A DNA stretch of 64,000 bases from Actinobacillus capsulatus DSM 19761 (GTDB taxonomy: Bacteria > Pseudomonadota > Gammaproteobacteria > Enterobacterales > Pasteurellaceae): the NCBI RefSeq assembly GCF_000374285.1, contig NZ_KB893941.1, positions 1 to 64,000 of the forward strand. The letters run 5' to 3'. A program made the position numbers and the translations under genes. Shown here piece by piece: positions 6,862 to 17,580 of this stretch; the first letter of the stretch is position 1, and each line of letters starts with the position of its first letter. The notes under the pieces are model-generated. The model worked only from the letters and a program-made list of their open reading frames with translations. It was not told the origin of the DNA and did no database searches.

Positions 6862-9501
6862 CTAGCCAGTGTTACGCATACCTGTGGCAATACCGGTAAT
6901 GGTAATCATCAGCGCTTGTTCTAAAGCTGGATCGGGCGTATCACCTTGGCTACGTAAACGTTGTAATAACTCGACTTGTAATAAGTTGAGCGGGTCGGTA
7001 TAAACGTTACGTAATGCGATCGATTCAGCAATCCAAGGTAAATCCGCCATCAACTGACCGTCATGCGCTAAGGTCAGCACGGTTTGAATATCCGCAGATA
7101 ATTGTACACGAAGCTCTTTACCTAAACGGTGTAATTCTTTTGCTACTAAACGTTGGTCGTAATGTTCGGCAAGCCATAAATCCGCTTTTGAGAAGACCAT
7201 TTCCAGCATACCGATGCGGGTAGAGAAAAATGGCCACTCTTTACACATTTCTTTAAGAGTTGCTTCATCACCTTGTTCAATCATTTGGCGCAGTGCAGCA
7301 CCGGCACCAAGCCAAGCCGGTAACATTAAACGGTTTTGCATCCAAGCGAAAATCCATGGAATTGCACGTAAGCTTTCTACGCCACCGTTCGGATTACGTT
7401 TTGCCGGACGAGAACCAAGCGGCAGTTTTGATAGTTCCTGTTCCGGTGTCGCGCTGCGGAAGTATGGGACAAAATCTGGTTCGTCGCGAACAACGCCACG
7501 ATAAATTTCACATGAAATATCTGAACCTTTGTCCATAATATCTCGCCATGCTTGTTTTGGTTCCGGTGGCGGTAATAAGTTGGCCTCTAAAATCGCACTT
7601 GCATAGAGATTTAACGTTTCTACCGCGACGGCTGGTAAACCGAGTTTGAAACGAATCATTTCGCCTTGTTCGGTTACACGTAAACCGGATTTTAATGAGC
7701 GAGGCGGTTGCGATAATAACGCTGCGTGTGCTGGCGCACCACCACGACCTACTGTGCCACCACGACCGTGGAATAACACTAATTCGATATTATATTTTTC
7801 CGCTAAATTGACCAATGCTTCTTGTGAACGATATTGCGCCCAACTTGCCGCTAACATACCGGCGTCTTTAGCTGAGTCTGAATAGCCAATCATTACCATT
7901 TGGTAATTGTTGATTACGCCACGATACCAACCGATATTAAATAAATCGGTCATCACTTTTTCACTATGATCTAAGTCGTCTAATGTTTCGAACAGCGGTG
8001 CAACCGGTACGGTATATTTACAGCCGGCTTCTTTCAATAACAAATGTACCGCTAACACGTCAGAAGCCTCGCGAGCCATAGAAATAACATAAGCGGAAAT
8101 CGTACCTTCAGGTTGTTGGGCAACCACTTTACAGGTATCTAAAATTTCTTGCGTTTCAGGGCTTGGTGTCCAGTTGGTCGGCACCAAAGGACGGCGAGAA
8201 CTCAATTCGCGTACTAAGAAAGCTTGTTTGTCGTCTTCAGTCCATTGCGCATAATCACCTAAACCGATATAACGAGTAATTTCGGAAATTGCCATTTCGT
8301 GACGGGTACTTTCTTGGCGGATATCAAGGCGAGATAAACCCAAGCCGAAACAACGGATACGACGTAAGCAATCTAATAGACCGCCATTTGCAATAATGCG
8401 CATACCACAAGCCTGTAATGACTGATAGCAGTCATAGAGCGGCTCCCATAAATCGTTATCGTTAGTGATGATGTCACTTGGATCAACTGTGGTCGCTTTA
8501 CCTTCAATTAATTCACCAAAATAGGTTAAGGTTTTTTGTAATTTTGTACGCAATCCTTTTACTACAACACGATACGGTTCGATATGATCACCGTATTTCG
8601 CTCGGAATTTATCGGTACATTGTACGATAGAAAGTTCTTCAGCTAAATCACTGATATCATTTAAAAATAATTCCGCTGCTTTCCAACGGTTCATTTGTAA
8701 CACTCTACGCGTCACTTCTGAAGTAACGAACGGGTTACCGTCACGGTCACCACCCATCCAAGAAGAGAAGCGTACCGGCGCAAGTGCTACGTCATGCTGT
8801 ACACCAAAATGTTTTTCTAATTGGAAGTTCAGTTCACGGCAAAAATCAGGTACGGCTTTCCATAAACTGTTTTCAATAATTGCCATACCCCATTTAGCTT
8901 CATCAACCGGAGTCGGGCGAGCTGCACGGATCTCATTGGTATGCCATGCAAGCGCAATCAGTTGCATTAAACGGCGTTTAAGTTTGGTTTGTTCCGCATC
9001 GGTTAAATCATCGTGTTCTAATTGGCCTAAACATTTATTGATTTCAACGTGTTTATGCACTAATGAACGGCGGGTAACTTCGGTTGGGTGTGCGGTTAAC
9101 ACTAATTCAACCAATAATTTTTCAACGGTTTTAATTACGGTCTCAACCGGTGTATTTTGTTCTTTTAAACGAGCAAATAAAGCACCTAATGAACGGTTAC
9201 CTAATGAAGCATCCTGATGATGACGTGAGATAGTTTGATATTGTTCAGCAATATTGGTGAGGTTTAAGAATTGGCTAAATGCACGTGCAACAGGTAACAC
9301 ATTTTCAGTTGAGATATTCGCCAATTTATCTAGTAATTGTTCGCGTGCTTTTTCATCGCCGGCACGAGAATTTTTTGAAAGAACTCGAATACTTTCAATT
9401 AATTCTAAGATATCATTACCTTGGGCTTCACGAATAGTTTCACCTAAAAAATCACCAAGCATATGGATGTTGTTACGCATAGCGGAGTATGGCTGATTCA
9501 T
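6862..9501 (-). CDS. ppc: Phosphoenolpyruvate carboxylase
   Basis: An 879-residue enzyme of full family length. It has the catalytic His motif [13 protein letters not shown] near residue 138, the bicarbonate/PEP loop [14 protein letters not shown] near 580, [16 protein letters not shown], and the C-terminal [11 protein letters not shown]. It carboxylates PEP to oxaloacetate, feeding the C4 branch. In a capnophilic organism this is a main anaplerotic reaction and complements PckA (56346-57956), which runs the ATP-linked reaction. It has its own terminator and about 180 bases upstream for a promoter. Confidence 0.97.
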   Translation of the reverse strand: MNQPYSAMRNNIHMLGDFLGETIREAQGNDILELIESIRVLSKNSRAGDEKAREQLLDKLANISTENVLPVARAFSQFLNLTNIAEQYQTISRHHQDASLGNRSLGALFARLKEQNTPVETVIKTVEKLLVELVLTAHPTEVTRRSLVHKHVEINKCLGQLEHDDLTDAEQTKLKRRLMQLIALAWHTNEIRAARPTPVDEAKWGMAIIENSLWKAVPDFCRELNFQLEKHFGVQHDVALAPVRFSSWMGGDRDGNPFVTSEVTRRVLQMNRWKAAELFLNDISDLAEELSIVQCTDKFRAKYGDHIEPYRVVVKGLRTKLQKTLTYFGELIEGKATTVDPSDIITNDNDLWEPLYDCYQSLQACGMRIIANGGLLDCLRRIRCFGLGLSRLDIRQESTRHEMAISEITRYIGLGDYAQWTEDDKQAFLVRELSSRRPLVPTNWTPSPETQEILDTCKVVAQQPEGTISAYVISMAREASDVLAVHLLLKEAGCKYTVPVAPLFETLDDLDHSEKVMTDLFNIGWYRGVINNYQMVMIGYSDSAKDAGMLAASWAQYRSQEALVNLAEKYNIELVLFHGRGGTVGRGGAPAHAALLSQPPRSLKSGLRVTEQGEMIRFKLGLPAVAVETLNLYASAILEANLLPPPEPKQAWRDIMDKGSDISCEIYRGVVRDEPDFVPYFRSATPEQELSKLPLGSRPAKRNPNGGVESLRAIPWIFAWMQNRLMLPAWLGAGAALRQMIEQGDEATLKEMCKEWPFFSTRIGMLEMVFSKADLWLAEHYDQRLVAKELHRLGKELRVQLSADIQTVLTLAHDGQLMADLPWIAESIALRNVYTDPLNLLQVELLQRLRSQGDTPDPALEQALMITITGIATGMRNTG

Positions 9502-9640
9502 AATTTTTTCCTATGTCTTGCATAAATTTAACTAAGGGTAGATATACCTAAAAATAGTGAAAATAGCAATAAAGAATTAATTAATTTTGTGAAATAATGA
9601 TAAAACTCAAATTAACAGAATTTGTTTAAATCACAAAAGT

Positions 9641-9671
9641 AAAAAAGCGGCCAAATTTGACCGCTTTTTTG
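9641..9671 (-). terminator. Terminator for fdhE
   Basis: AAAAAAGCGGCCAAA faces TTTGACCGCTTTTTT with one mismatch. The inverted pair is again based on the uptake signal core. It lies just after the fdhE stop and has T-runs on both strands. Confidence 0.8.
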
Positions 9672-9683
9672 TAAAAAGAAAGG

Positions 9684-10601
9684 TTATTCCACTTGGAATA
9701 AGAATGGGTTTAAGCCGCTGCGAGCCAGCCCTTTGTGTTCCATTTCCGCATCTAAAATCAGTGTGCCTAAATCATCAGCGACCGGCTCCACGTGAGGATC
9801 TTTTTCTTGGTAAAGTACTTTTAAATAGCTTTCACAATCACTACAGCTTTCAGCTTTAACCGCTGCATCCACGCTGTCGATACTCCAATAGTCCAGTTTA
9901 CCGCTTTGATCACAGACAGAGCATTGTGAGCGGGTCATATTCCATTCACTTTCGCACAATGCGCAATGTAAATAACGAAGCCCTTGGGTATCACCAAAAT
10001 GCACAACACTTGCCACTGGTGCTGAATTGCACACCGGACAAGTATGACGTTCACCGACTTCGGTTCGGGTATTACGAGGTAATTGTTGGGCAAGTTGCGT
10101 CCAGTAAAGTGATAAAGCTGCCCATAGGAAAACCGCTTTATCTGCACCTACTGTTTCAAAACGTTCGTTGAGTAAATCATCGGCAAAAGCTTCTAATTCG
10201 GAACTTGAAGATTTTTCGAGCAACTCAATTGTAGCCAACATGGTGTCATTTGCATAAGGCTTAAACTTATCAATTAAAGCTAATAATAACTCACGCCATT
10301 CACTGCTGCGTTGGAAGGTGTTGGCATTTAACGGCTTTTGACCATTTGAAGTTTGAACACAAGCGGTCAATTTTTCCGAATAATTTGCAATAGGATGGCT
10401 CTCCAATAAATCTAATTGCACCTCAGAAAGATTCGCCGCAAATTCTAAGTAATCACCAAACGGATTATTCTCTGCAAGTTCTCTTAAACGCTTTGCTCGG
10501 CGAAAATAGAGATTCTTTGGATTGGCAAACAGTAGCGGTGGGTTTTGAAACGAACTTGCCGCTTGTTTCATTTCGTTTTCAGGTAAAATTCGGATGCTCA
10601 T
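9684..10601 (-). CDS. fdhE: Formate dehydrogenase accessory protein FdhE
   Basis: A 305-residue protein with four CxxC pairs in the C-terminal half ([28 protein letters not shown] and [10 protein letters not shown]), which form the rubredoxin-like metal-binding folds of FdhE. The N-terminal half is helical. In E. coli FdhE is needed for activity of the respiratory formate dehydrogenases and interacts with their catalytic subunits. It follows fdnI in the same direction, but a strong hairpin lies between them, so expression with fdnGHI may be partial. Confidence 0.93.
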   Translation of the reverse strand: MSIRILPENEMKQAASSFQNPPLLFANPKNLYFRRAKRLRELAENNPFGDYLEFAANLSEVQLDLLESHPIANYSEKLTACVQTSNGQKPLNANTFQRSSEWRELLLALIDKFKPYANDTMLATIELLEKSSSSELEAFADDLLNERFETVGADKAVFLWAALSLYWTQLAQQLPRNTRTEVGERHTCPVCNSAPVASVVHFGDTQGLRYLHCALCESEWNMTRSQCSVCDQSGKLDYWSIDSVDAAVKAESCSDCESYLKVLYQEKDPHVEPVADDLGTLILDAEMEHKGLARSGLNPFLFQVE

Positions 10602-10677
10602 ATTATTTTCTCAGGTTAAATCTTGCTAAATGCCCTTAAAAAAGAAACTTAGCAAGTATTTAAAAATCAAGTATTCA

Positions 10678-10707
10678 AAAATAAAGTGCGGTAAGTTACC
10701 GCACTTT
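10678..10707 (-). terminator. Hairpin of two Haemophilus-type uptake cores after fdnI
   Basis: AAAGTGCGGTAA (10683-10694) and TTACCGCACTTT (10696-10707) form a perfect 12-bp inverted repeat with a T-rich tract following on the minus strand. AAGTGCGGT is the H. influenzae-type uptake core, whereas most copies in the window are the AAGCGGT type. Confidence 0.75.
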
Positions 10708-10726
10708 AAGTCATTCTAGAAGCCAG

Positions 10727-11392
10727 TTATTCCTTCACTTGTTTTTCAATTTCAGGTAATACTTCTTCTTTAAACCATTTCGGGTGGTGTTTTTTCGCCC
10801 AGCGAACCGTTACCCAACCTTCAACCATACCGGTAATTGAGCCTTTAACCCAGAATGCCATATACATATGTACAAGAATACCGGTAAATAATGCAAAGGC
10901 ACTTGCTGAGTGGAGTAAGATTGCGATACGTAACGTTTGAATCGAGAAATTCGCAGAGAAATATTTTCTCCACATAATAATGCCCGTAATCAATAGGGTA
11001 AACATCGCTAAAATTAGAGTCCAGAACAGCATTTTCTGACCCAAATTGTATTTGCCGTTATAAGCAACTGCGTGTTCGTTACCTTTTAATACTTCGACAA
11101 TCCCTTTTGCCCAACGAATATCATTTTTTTCCGGAAGATTATGGTGCCAGTAGATCAGCGCCATAATGATAAATGCAATAAACATTACAATACCGGTAAA
11201 TGGATGTAACGCACGAGCAAGCTGTGGTGTACCGAGAATCTCATGTAACCATGCAAAATCAGGGAAGAAGAAAGCAACCCCGGTAAACATGGTTAAAAAG
11301 AAAGCGATAACAAGGAACCAGTGGCTCACACGGGCAAGCGGTTTATGACGAACGATTTTAGTATCATTCGTAATCTCTAATTTCTTACTCAT
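10727..11392 (-). CDS. fdnI: Formate dehydrogenase cytochrome b556 (gamma) subunit
   Basis: A 221-residue integral membrane protein with four hydrophobic helices. The helices carry the His residues expected to ligate two b haems (for example [33 protein letters not shown] and [10 protein letters not shown]). It transfers electrons from the iron-sulfur subunit to menaquinone or ubiquinone. I chose ATG at 11392, preceded by AAGGAGAT; it overlaps the fdnH stop by eight bases. A longer in-frame extension upstream lacks a good ribosome site. It could equally be called FdoI. Confidence 0.93.
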   Translation of the reverse strand: MSKKLEITNDTKIVRHKPLARVSHWFLVIAFFLTMFTGVAFFFPDFAWLHEILGTPQLARALHPFTGIVMFIAFIIMALIYWHHNLPEKNDIRWAKGIVEVLKGNEHAVAYNGKYNLGQKMLFWTLILAMFTLLITGIIMWRKYFSANFSIQTLRIAILLHSASAFALFTGILVHMYMAFWVKGSITGMVEGWVTVRWAKKHHPKWFKEEVLPEIEKQVKE

Positions 11393-12284
11393 GTTTATCT
11401 CCTTCCTCATGATGATCTTCCACATCTTCTTCAACGTTCGGGCCAATCGTTACATAGTGTGCAACTTCAGCGAGGGCAAGACCGCCCATTGCGATAGCGG
11501 CAACCGGTTTTAATACGTCTTTCCAGAGCGTAACGGCTGGGTCAATACTCGGATCTTTCGGTAAGCCCGAATATAACTCTGGTTTATCGGCATGGTGTAA
11601 TACGTACATTACGTGCGTACCGCCCACGCCTTCAGGGTTATAAACACCGGCATTCTCGTAACCACGAGTTTTGAGTTCCGCCACACGTTGTTCACCGTAG
11701 TGAAGCATTTCTTCTTTAGAACCGAAGCGAATTGCGCCTGTCGGACAGGTTTTTACACACGCCGGTTCTTGACCTACGTTAACACGATCGACGCAAAGGG
11801 TACATTTGTACACGCGGTTGTCTTTATCGTTCATACGAGGAATGTTGAACGGGCAACCGGCGATACAGTAACCGCAACCGATACATTTGTCAGATTGGAA
11901 GTCCACAATCCCGTTTGCATATTGAATGATTGCGCCCGGTGCCGGACAAGCTTTTAAACATCCCGGTTCGGCACAATGCATACAGCCGTCTTTACGGATT
12001 AACCATTCCAAGCGGTCATTTTCTTCCACTTCATTGAATTTCATTACCGTCCATTGTTCGGCATTCAGGTCAATTGGGTTATCGTAAACGCCTACACATT
12101 CTTGTGGGGCGGTACGAAGGTCGTTCCATTCGGAACAACCTACTTGACACGCTTTACAACCGATACAGGTTGATACATCGATCAGTTTTGCCACTTCCAC
12201 AACATGGCTACGAGCCTGTGGTGGCGGTGTAACGAATGAGGTGGCGGAGACTTTAATAATGTTTTGTTCTTGAACGACCGACAT
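11385..12284 (-). CDS. fdnH: Formate dehydrogenase iron-sulfur (beta) subunit
   Basis: A 299-residue electron-transfer subunit. It has four ferredoxin-like cysteine clusters: [35 protein letters not shown] and [16 protein letters not shown] with CPTGAI. A C-terminal membrane anchor (about [18 protein letters not shown]) is followed by an acidic/His tail. It lies directly against fdnG (the A of its ATG region touches the fdnG stop) and overlaps fdnI, so the three are one operon. It wires the molybdenum subunit to the cytochrome b. Confidence 0.96.
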   Translation of the reverse strand: MSVVQEQNIIKVSATSFVTPPPQARSHVVEVAKLIDVSTCIGCKACQVGCSEWNDLRTAPQECVGVYDNPIDLNAEQWTVMKFNEVEENDRLEWLIRKDGCMHCAEPGCLKACPAPGAIIQYANGIVDFQSDKCIGCGYCIAGCPFNIPRMNDKDNRVYKCTLCVDRVNVGQEPACVKTCPTGAIRFGSKEEMLHYGEQRVAELKTRGYENAGVYNPEGVGGTHVMYVLHHADKPELYSGLPKDPSIDPAVTLWKDVLKPVAAIAMGGLALAEVAHYVTIGPNVEEDVEDHHEEGDKHE

Positions 12285-15200
12285 TATGCTACCTCCGTGA
12301 CTTTCTCAATATTTACCAAGAACGTTTTATATTCAGGGGTTTGCGTATTTGCATCACCCACACGACCGGTTAAACTATTCGCTAAATAACCTTTCTTACC
12401 GACGGTTGCAAAGCCCCCGTGGATTGGAATACCTACGGTATGAATAGTTTTTCCGTCCGCTTGTACAGAACGCACACGTTTTGTGACCACAGCTTTTGCC
12501 TTAATAAAGCCACGTTTTGAGCTCACTTTAACCGTATCGCCGTTAACAATGCCTTTTTCTTGTGCAAGTGCTTCACCGATTTCCACAAAAGGTTCCGGTT
12601 GAGCAATCACATTTAGCATAGATTGCTTCGTCCAGAAGTGGAAATGTTCCGTTAAACGATAAGTTGTACCGACATAAGGGAATTCATCCGCCGTGCCGAA
12701 ACTTGCTTTATCGTTGTCTAAAATGCGTACCACCGGGTTTTGTACCACATTCGGATGAAGCGGGTTCGTGCCGATTGGGCTTTCGATTGGTTCGTAATGC
12801 TCAGGGAACGGACCGTCAACTAATTTATCGATTGCAAATAAACGGCTTACTCCTTCCGGCTGCATAATGAATGGACTGACGTTACTATTCGGTGGTGCAG
12901 AGCCGAAGTCTGCCACGTCAATATAGTTCCAGTTTTTACCATTCCATTTTACAAGCTGGCGTTTTGGGTTCCACGGTTTACCGGATGGATCTGCACTCGC
13001 ACGGTTATAAACGATACGACGGTTTGCCGGCCATGCAAATGCCCAACCTAACGTATTACCTAAACCTGACGGGTCAGAGTTATCACGGTTTGCCATTTGG
13101 TTGCCTTTCTGTGTCCATTGACCGGTGTAAATCCAGTTACCTGAAGCGGTTGTACCGTCATTGCGTAGTTGTGCAAACGAAGAAAGCAATTCGCCTTTTT
13201 TCACTAAAATTTGACCGCTTGTCGGGTCAACGATGTCTTCTAGTGCGTAGCCGTTAATTTCTTTTGCTAACTCGTCTGCTTTCGGCTCAGCCGGGTTTGC
13301 GTAATCCCAAGTCATCGCTTCAATCGTTTCAAGCGATTTACCACCTTCGTGATGATACATTTCTAACATCACTTCACGAATTTCCGAGAGAATATCTACG
13401 TCTGGTTTTGCCTCTTTTGGCGGCTCGGCTGCTTTCCAGTGCCATTGTAACCAACGACCTGAGTTTGCAATCGAACCGTCTTCTTCCGCAAAACAGATAG
13501 TCGGTAAGCGGAATACTTCCGTTTGAATGTCTGCCGGATTGACATCATTCATCTCACCGTAGTTTTGCCAGAAGTTAGACGTATCTGTTTCTAACGGGTC
13601 TAAAATGACTAAGAATTTAAGCTTGCTTAAGCCTTTACGGACTTTATTCGAATCCGGATAAGACGCAATCGGGTTATAGCCTTGGCAGATATAACCGTTA
13701 ACTTTTCCCTCAACCATCATATTGATGTATTGCATCGGGTCGAGTTTTTTCGGTAATTGTTTTGGTAAATTATGGAAACCGTATTCATTTTCTGCGGTTG
13801 CTTTATCGCCATAGAACGATTTAAGCAAGCTGACTAAGAATTTTGGTGTGTTTTGCCAATAGTTTACCTGACCTTCAATCATTGTTTTTGGTGTAATACG
13901 CGCTAAGAATGCGTCTAATGACGTATCGTTTTCAGTCGGAAGCGGCATATAACCGGTCAACATTGACGGGAACAAGCCCATATCAGTAGAACCTTGAACG
14001 TTTGAGTGTCCGCGTAACGCATTTACACCGCCACCGGCCATACCGATATTACCGAGAAGTAACTGAATCATCGCCATTGAGCGAATGTTTTGTGAACCGA
14101 CCGAGTGTTGGGTCCAACCTAATGCGTATAAGAAAGTTGTCGTACGTTCTGGTGTTGAAGTTGAAGCAATGGTTTCTGCAAATTCTAAGAATGCTTTTTG
14201 CTTCGTACCGCAGATACGTTCCACCATTTCCGGGGTATAACGTTCAACGTGTGCTTTTAATAAGTTAATGACACAACGAGGATCTTGGAATGTTAAATCA
14301 CGTTTCGGCTGACCGTTTTCATCAAGCTGATAAGACCATGTCGATTTATCGTATTGACGAGTTTCCGCATCGTAGCCGGAGAATAAACCGTCTTCGAATT
14401 TGAAGCCTTCGTTTACTAAGAAACTTGCGTTGGTATAGTGTTTAACGTATTCGTGTTGAATTTTATCGTTCGCTAACAAGTAACGGATCACACCTAATAA
14501 CATTGCGATATCGGTACCCGAACGAATCGGCGTATAGAAATCCGCAACAGATGCCGTACGGTTAAAGCGTGGGTCAACCACCATTAACTTCGCACCGTTT
14601 TGTTTTTTCGCTTCAATTGCCCAGCGGAAACCGACAGGGTGTGCTTCAGCGGCATTACCACCCATTACGACCACTACGTCCGCATTTTTGATATCAACCC
14701 AGTGATTTGTCATGGCACCGCGACCAAATGTTGGAGCAAGACTTGCTACCGTTGGTCCGTGTCAGGTACTCGCTTGGTTGTCTAAATAGAGCATACCGAG
14801 AGAACGTCCCCACTTATGTGTGAGGTAACAGGTTTCATTACTTGCAGCAGAAGCGCATAACATACCTGTGGTGAGCCAACGGTTTACCGGGGTACCGGCT
14901 TCGTTGGTTGCTTGGAAGTTTGCATCGCGGTCTTCTTTTAAAAGTTTTGCGATTTTATGAATAGCATCGTGCCAAGAAATTCGTTCCCATTTATCTGAAC
15001 CCGGCGCGCGATATTCCGGATATTGTAAACGATTAGGACTATTTACATAGTCTAAAACACCCGCACCTTTAGGACATAACGCCCCACGGCTTACCGGATG
15101 ATCTGGGTCACCTTCAACATGGAATAATTTACCACGTGAATTCATTGCACCATCGCCCATGCTGTACATCAGCATTCCACAACCTACGGCGCAATAAGTG

Positions 15201-15349
15201 CAAGTTTGGCGAGTTTCTTTGGCTCGTAATAATTTATATTCACGAGGAGCCGCTAACGCAGTTGCCGGCGCAAAGCCTAGCATTGCTGCGGATGTGCCCG
15301 CCATACCACCTGCACAGATCTTAAAGAACTTACGTCTAGAGACCTGCAT
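12284..15349 (-). CDS. fdnG: Formate dehydrogenase catalytic subunit, selenocysteine-containing, Tat-exported
   Basis: One gene of 1021 residues read through an in-frame TGA at 14762-14764. Upstream of the TGA is a twin-arginine signal (VSRRKFFK) and the iron-sulfur motif [16 protein letters not shown]. Directly after it comes [21 protein letters not shown], exactly the context of selenocysteine in E. coli FdnG. The rest matches FdnG/FdoG throughout ([43 protein letters not shown]). It oxidises formate at a bis-MGD molybdenum centre in the periplasm. I chose ATG 15349 because AGGAG lies 5 bases before; a GTG two codons earlier is less likely. A naive annotation would split it into two genes or call it a pseudogene. 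Confidence 0.96.
14717..14764 (-). promoter_or_regulatory. SECIS element and UGA selenocysteine codon of fdnG
   Basis: Beginning at the TGA, the minus strand has GGACCAA pairing with TTTGGTC, and inside it AGCA/TGCT closing the small loop AGTCT. Bacterial SECIS elements sit immediately 3' of the UGA, and SelB binds the apical loop (GGUCU in E. coli). The match in position and loop supports recoding. selA, selB and selC are not in this window. Confidence 0.85.
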
Positions 15350-15763
15350 AATCACTCCTACTTAAAAAACAAAACATTCATAAAGAATTAATGTAAATAA
15401 TTTGAAAAGCTCTAATTGCATACTGCATTTAAAGTGAAGCTATTATTGACTTTTATTTATAATAAGCCATACCCAATCGTAAGTAAAACTAGCACTATTT
15501 GCAGTTAGTTTGATATAGCTTAAATATTTAGTGAAATACTAGCGGGATTTAAATGCTGTTGAGTATTTGAGTTTTACAAATTTTTAACAAAATAAGCATA
15601 AAATGCAAGTAAAAAAGCATTTTGCTAATAAATTGTTATTAAATGAAAGTGATTTTTATTTCTTCTGCAATAGAAGCAGTGCGAAACTCTTATATTGTTG
15701 ACTAATAAAAAAATTGTAGAATAACGATAAAAATATGGGGTGGAAGGTAATTTGGAATAAATT
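15350..15763. promoter_or_regulatory. Divergent promoter region fdnG / fdhD
   Basis: A gene-free AT-rich stretch of about 410 bases separates the divergent fdnGHI and fdhD. TTGAT-ATAG-CTTAA at 15510-15523 is a weak half-match to an FNR box (TTGATnnnnATCAA; the right arm matches at three of five positions). I see no clear NarP heptamer pair or hairpin. Anaerobic control is expected from the biology of formate dehydrogenase but not proven here. Confidence 0.4.
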
Positions 15764-16570
15764 ATGGATATAACAATACAAAAACAAGCGGTTAAATTAC
15801 AACAATTTTTTACCACTGAAATTCAAGAAAATCTTATTTGTGAAGTGCCGGTTGCATTAGTTTATAACGGGATTTCTCATGCGGTAATGATGACGACTCC
15901 ACAAGATTTGGAAGATTTTGCGTTAGGCTTTTCATTAGCGGAAGGCATTTTGGAGGATAAACAAGAATTATACGGCTTAGATGTGATTGAGCAATGCAAT
16001 GGCATTGAAGTGCAAATCGAGATTGCTACTCGTCAATTTGCGGCATTGAAAGAAAAACGCCGTTCGATGACCGGCAGAACCGGTTGTGGAATTTGCGGGG
16101 TAGAGCAATTGGAGCAAGTCAGCCAAAGTTGCAAATTTTTACAAAAAAATGACCGCTTGCAAGCCGTAAACCCACAGGTATTCTATGATTGCTTGCAACA
16201 ACTTGAACAAGCGCAACAATTGGCACAACAAACCGGCGCAAGCCATGCGGCGGCATTCTTTTCTCCGCAAGGGGAATTGCTTGCAATTCGAGAAGATGTC
16301 GGCAGACACGTGGCGCTGGATAAACTTATCGGTTGGTATGCGAAAGCGGGTAAGCCGCTTGGTTTTGTGTTTGTGACCAGTCGTGCCAGTTTTGAAATGG
16401 TACAGAAATGTTTGGCGGTCGGTATCGAAATGTTGTGTGCCATTTCCGCAACAACGGCTTTGGCGGTTGAGATTGCGCAGGCACATGATTTCACTTTGAG
16501 TGCTTTTACTCGCAAAGGAAAAGCGACCGTATATTCCGGTGAGAAACGCTTGTTATTGGAGAAAGCCTAA
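15764..16570 (+). CDS. fdhD: Formate dehydrogenase sulfurtransferase FdhD
   Basis: A 268-residue FdhD protein. The diagnostic GRTGCGICG with its two catalytic cysteines lies near residue 105, [13 protein letters not shown] around residue 180, and [12 protein letters not shown] further on. FdhD transfers sulfur from IscS to the molybdenum cofactor before it is inserted into formate dehydrogenase. It is divergent from the fdnGHI operon it serves. The next gene starts two bases after its stop, so the pair may be co-transcribed. Confidence 0.96.
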   Translation: MDITIQKQAVKLQQFFTTEIQENLICEVPVALVYNGISHAVMMTTPQDLEDFALGFSLAEGILEDKQELYGLDVIEQCNGIEVQIEIATRQFAALKEKRRSMTGRTGCGICGVEQLEQVSQSCKFLQKNDRLQAVNPQVFYDCLQQLEQAQQLAQQTGASHAAAFFSPQGELLAIREDVGRHVALDKLIGWYAKAGKPLGFVFVTSRASFEMVQKCLAVGIEMLCAISATTALAVEIAQAHDFTLSAFTRKGKATVYSGEKRLLLEKA

Positions 16571-16571
16571 T

Positions 16572-17504
16572 ATGGACATCGCTTTATTGTTAGCTGAGAA
16601 AATTACTCAGTTAACCATTATTGTGTTACTCGGTTATTTATTAGTGAAGCTGAAATTGCTGACTTCGGAACAAAGTTACCCGATTTCGGTTATCGGGCTA
16701 TATATTATTAGCCCGTCTATGCTGATTACCGCTTTTCAGATCGAATATTCGGACGCTGTTTTACACGGCTTATATTTGTCTTTCGGTATGGCGATTTTGC
16801 TGAGCGGTCTGCTGATTTTGATTGGTAAAATATTAAAGCCGATTTTTAAATTAAGCAATTTGGAACACGCCACCGCCATTTATTCGAATTCGGGCAATTT
16901 GATTATTCCGTTGGTTGCTTCGTTATTTGGCAATGAATGGGTGATTTACGCCACCGGCTTTATGGTGGTACAAAATTTCTTGTTTTGGTCGCATTTACGC
17001 ATGTTATTGTGCGGTAAGGGCGAAGTATCTTTGAAAAAGATTTTGACCAATATCAACATTATTGCGATTGTGATTGGTATGCTGTTGTTCCTATTACAAA
17101 TTAAATTACCTAACGTAATTGCGGGAACATTAGCTTGGCTCGGCGATATGATCGGGCCGATGGCGATGTTAGTAGCGGGGATGTTAATTACGTCGATTCC
17201 AGTCAAAGAGATTATGGCGGATAAGCGTATTTATTTGGTTTCGTTTCTTCGCTTGATTTTTATCCCGCTGATTTTATTGGTGATTGTCAAAGTATTCGAC
17301 TTTGGTAGCTGGGTAGCGGAAAATGGTGCAACTATTGCGATGATTAGCTTTTTGGCAACCACCAGCCCTTCGGCGGCAACCGTAACGCAAATGGCGGTGG
17401 TGTATAACCAAGACGCAAGAAAAGCCAGCGCAATTTATGGTGTAACCACCTTACTTTGTGTGTTCACTATGCCGCTGATTATTGCCCTATATCAATGGCT
17501 TTAA
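16572..17504 (+). CDS. AEC-family (auxin efflux carrier-like) transporter
   Basis: A 310-residue membrane protein with about ten transmembrane helices in two groups of five around a central polar stretch. Features include YSNSGNLIIPLVASLFG and, at the end, ATTSPSAATVTQMAVVYNQD, both typical of the AEC/malonate permease family (E. coli YfdV is a relative). The start at 16572 is two bases past the fdhD stop; an upstream in-frame extension would lie within fdhD. Transported solute unknown; members carry malate, malonate or other organic acids. Being next to formate genes suggests, without showing, an organic acid. Confidence 0.85.
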   Translation: MDIALLLAEKITQLTIIVLLGYLLVKLKLLTSEQSYPISVIGLYIISPSMLITAFQIEYSDAVLHGLYLSFGMAILLSGLLILIGKILKPIFKLSNLEHATAIYSNSGNLIIPLVASLFGNEWVIYATGFMVVQNFLFWSHLRMLLCGKGEVSLKKILTNINIIAIVIGMLLFLLQIKLPNVIAGTLAWLGDMIGPMAMLVAGMLITSIPVKEIMADKRIYLVSFLRLIFIPLILLVIVKVFDFGSWVAENGATIAMISFLATTSPSAATVTQMAVVYNQDARKASAIYGVTTLLCVFTMPLIIALYQWL

Positions 17505-17510
17505 GGTAAA

Positions 17511-17570
17511 AACAAGCGGTCTGTTTTGTGGAAGATTTTGCAAATACTTTCCTAAAACAGACCGCTTGTT
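17511..17570. terminator. Long inverted uptake-signal pair, convergent terminator
   Basis: AACAAGCGGTCTGTTTT (17511-17527) is perfectly complementary to AAAACAGACCGCTTGTT (17554-17570). It lies between the convergent AEC transporter gene and the DUF945 gene and would serve both. Confidence 0.8.
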
Positions 17571-17580
17571 TAATGAATGA

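Noticed and set aside
14762-14764. TGA that seems to break fdnG into two genes
   Set aside because: The flanking protein is continuous with FdnG and a SECIS-like hairpin follows, so it is a selenocysteine codon and not a mutation.
15510-15523. FNR box upstream of fdnG
   Set aside because: The right half matches only three of five bases. It is kept only as a weak note.
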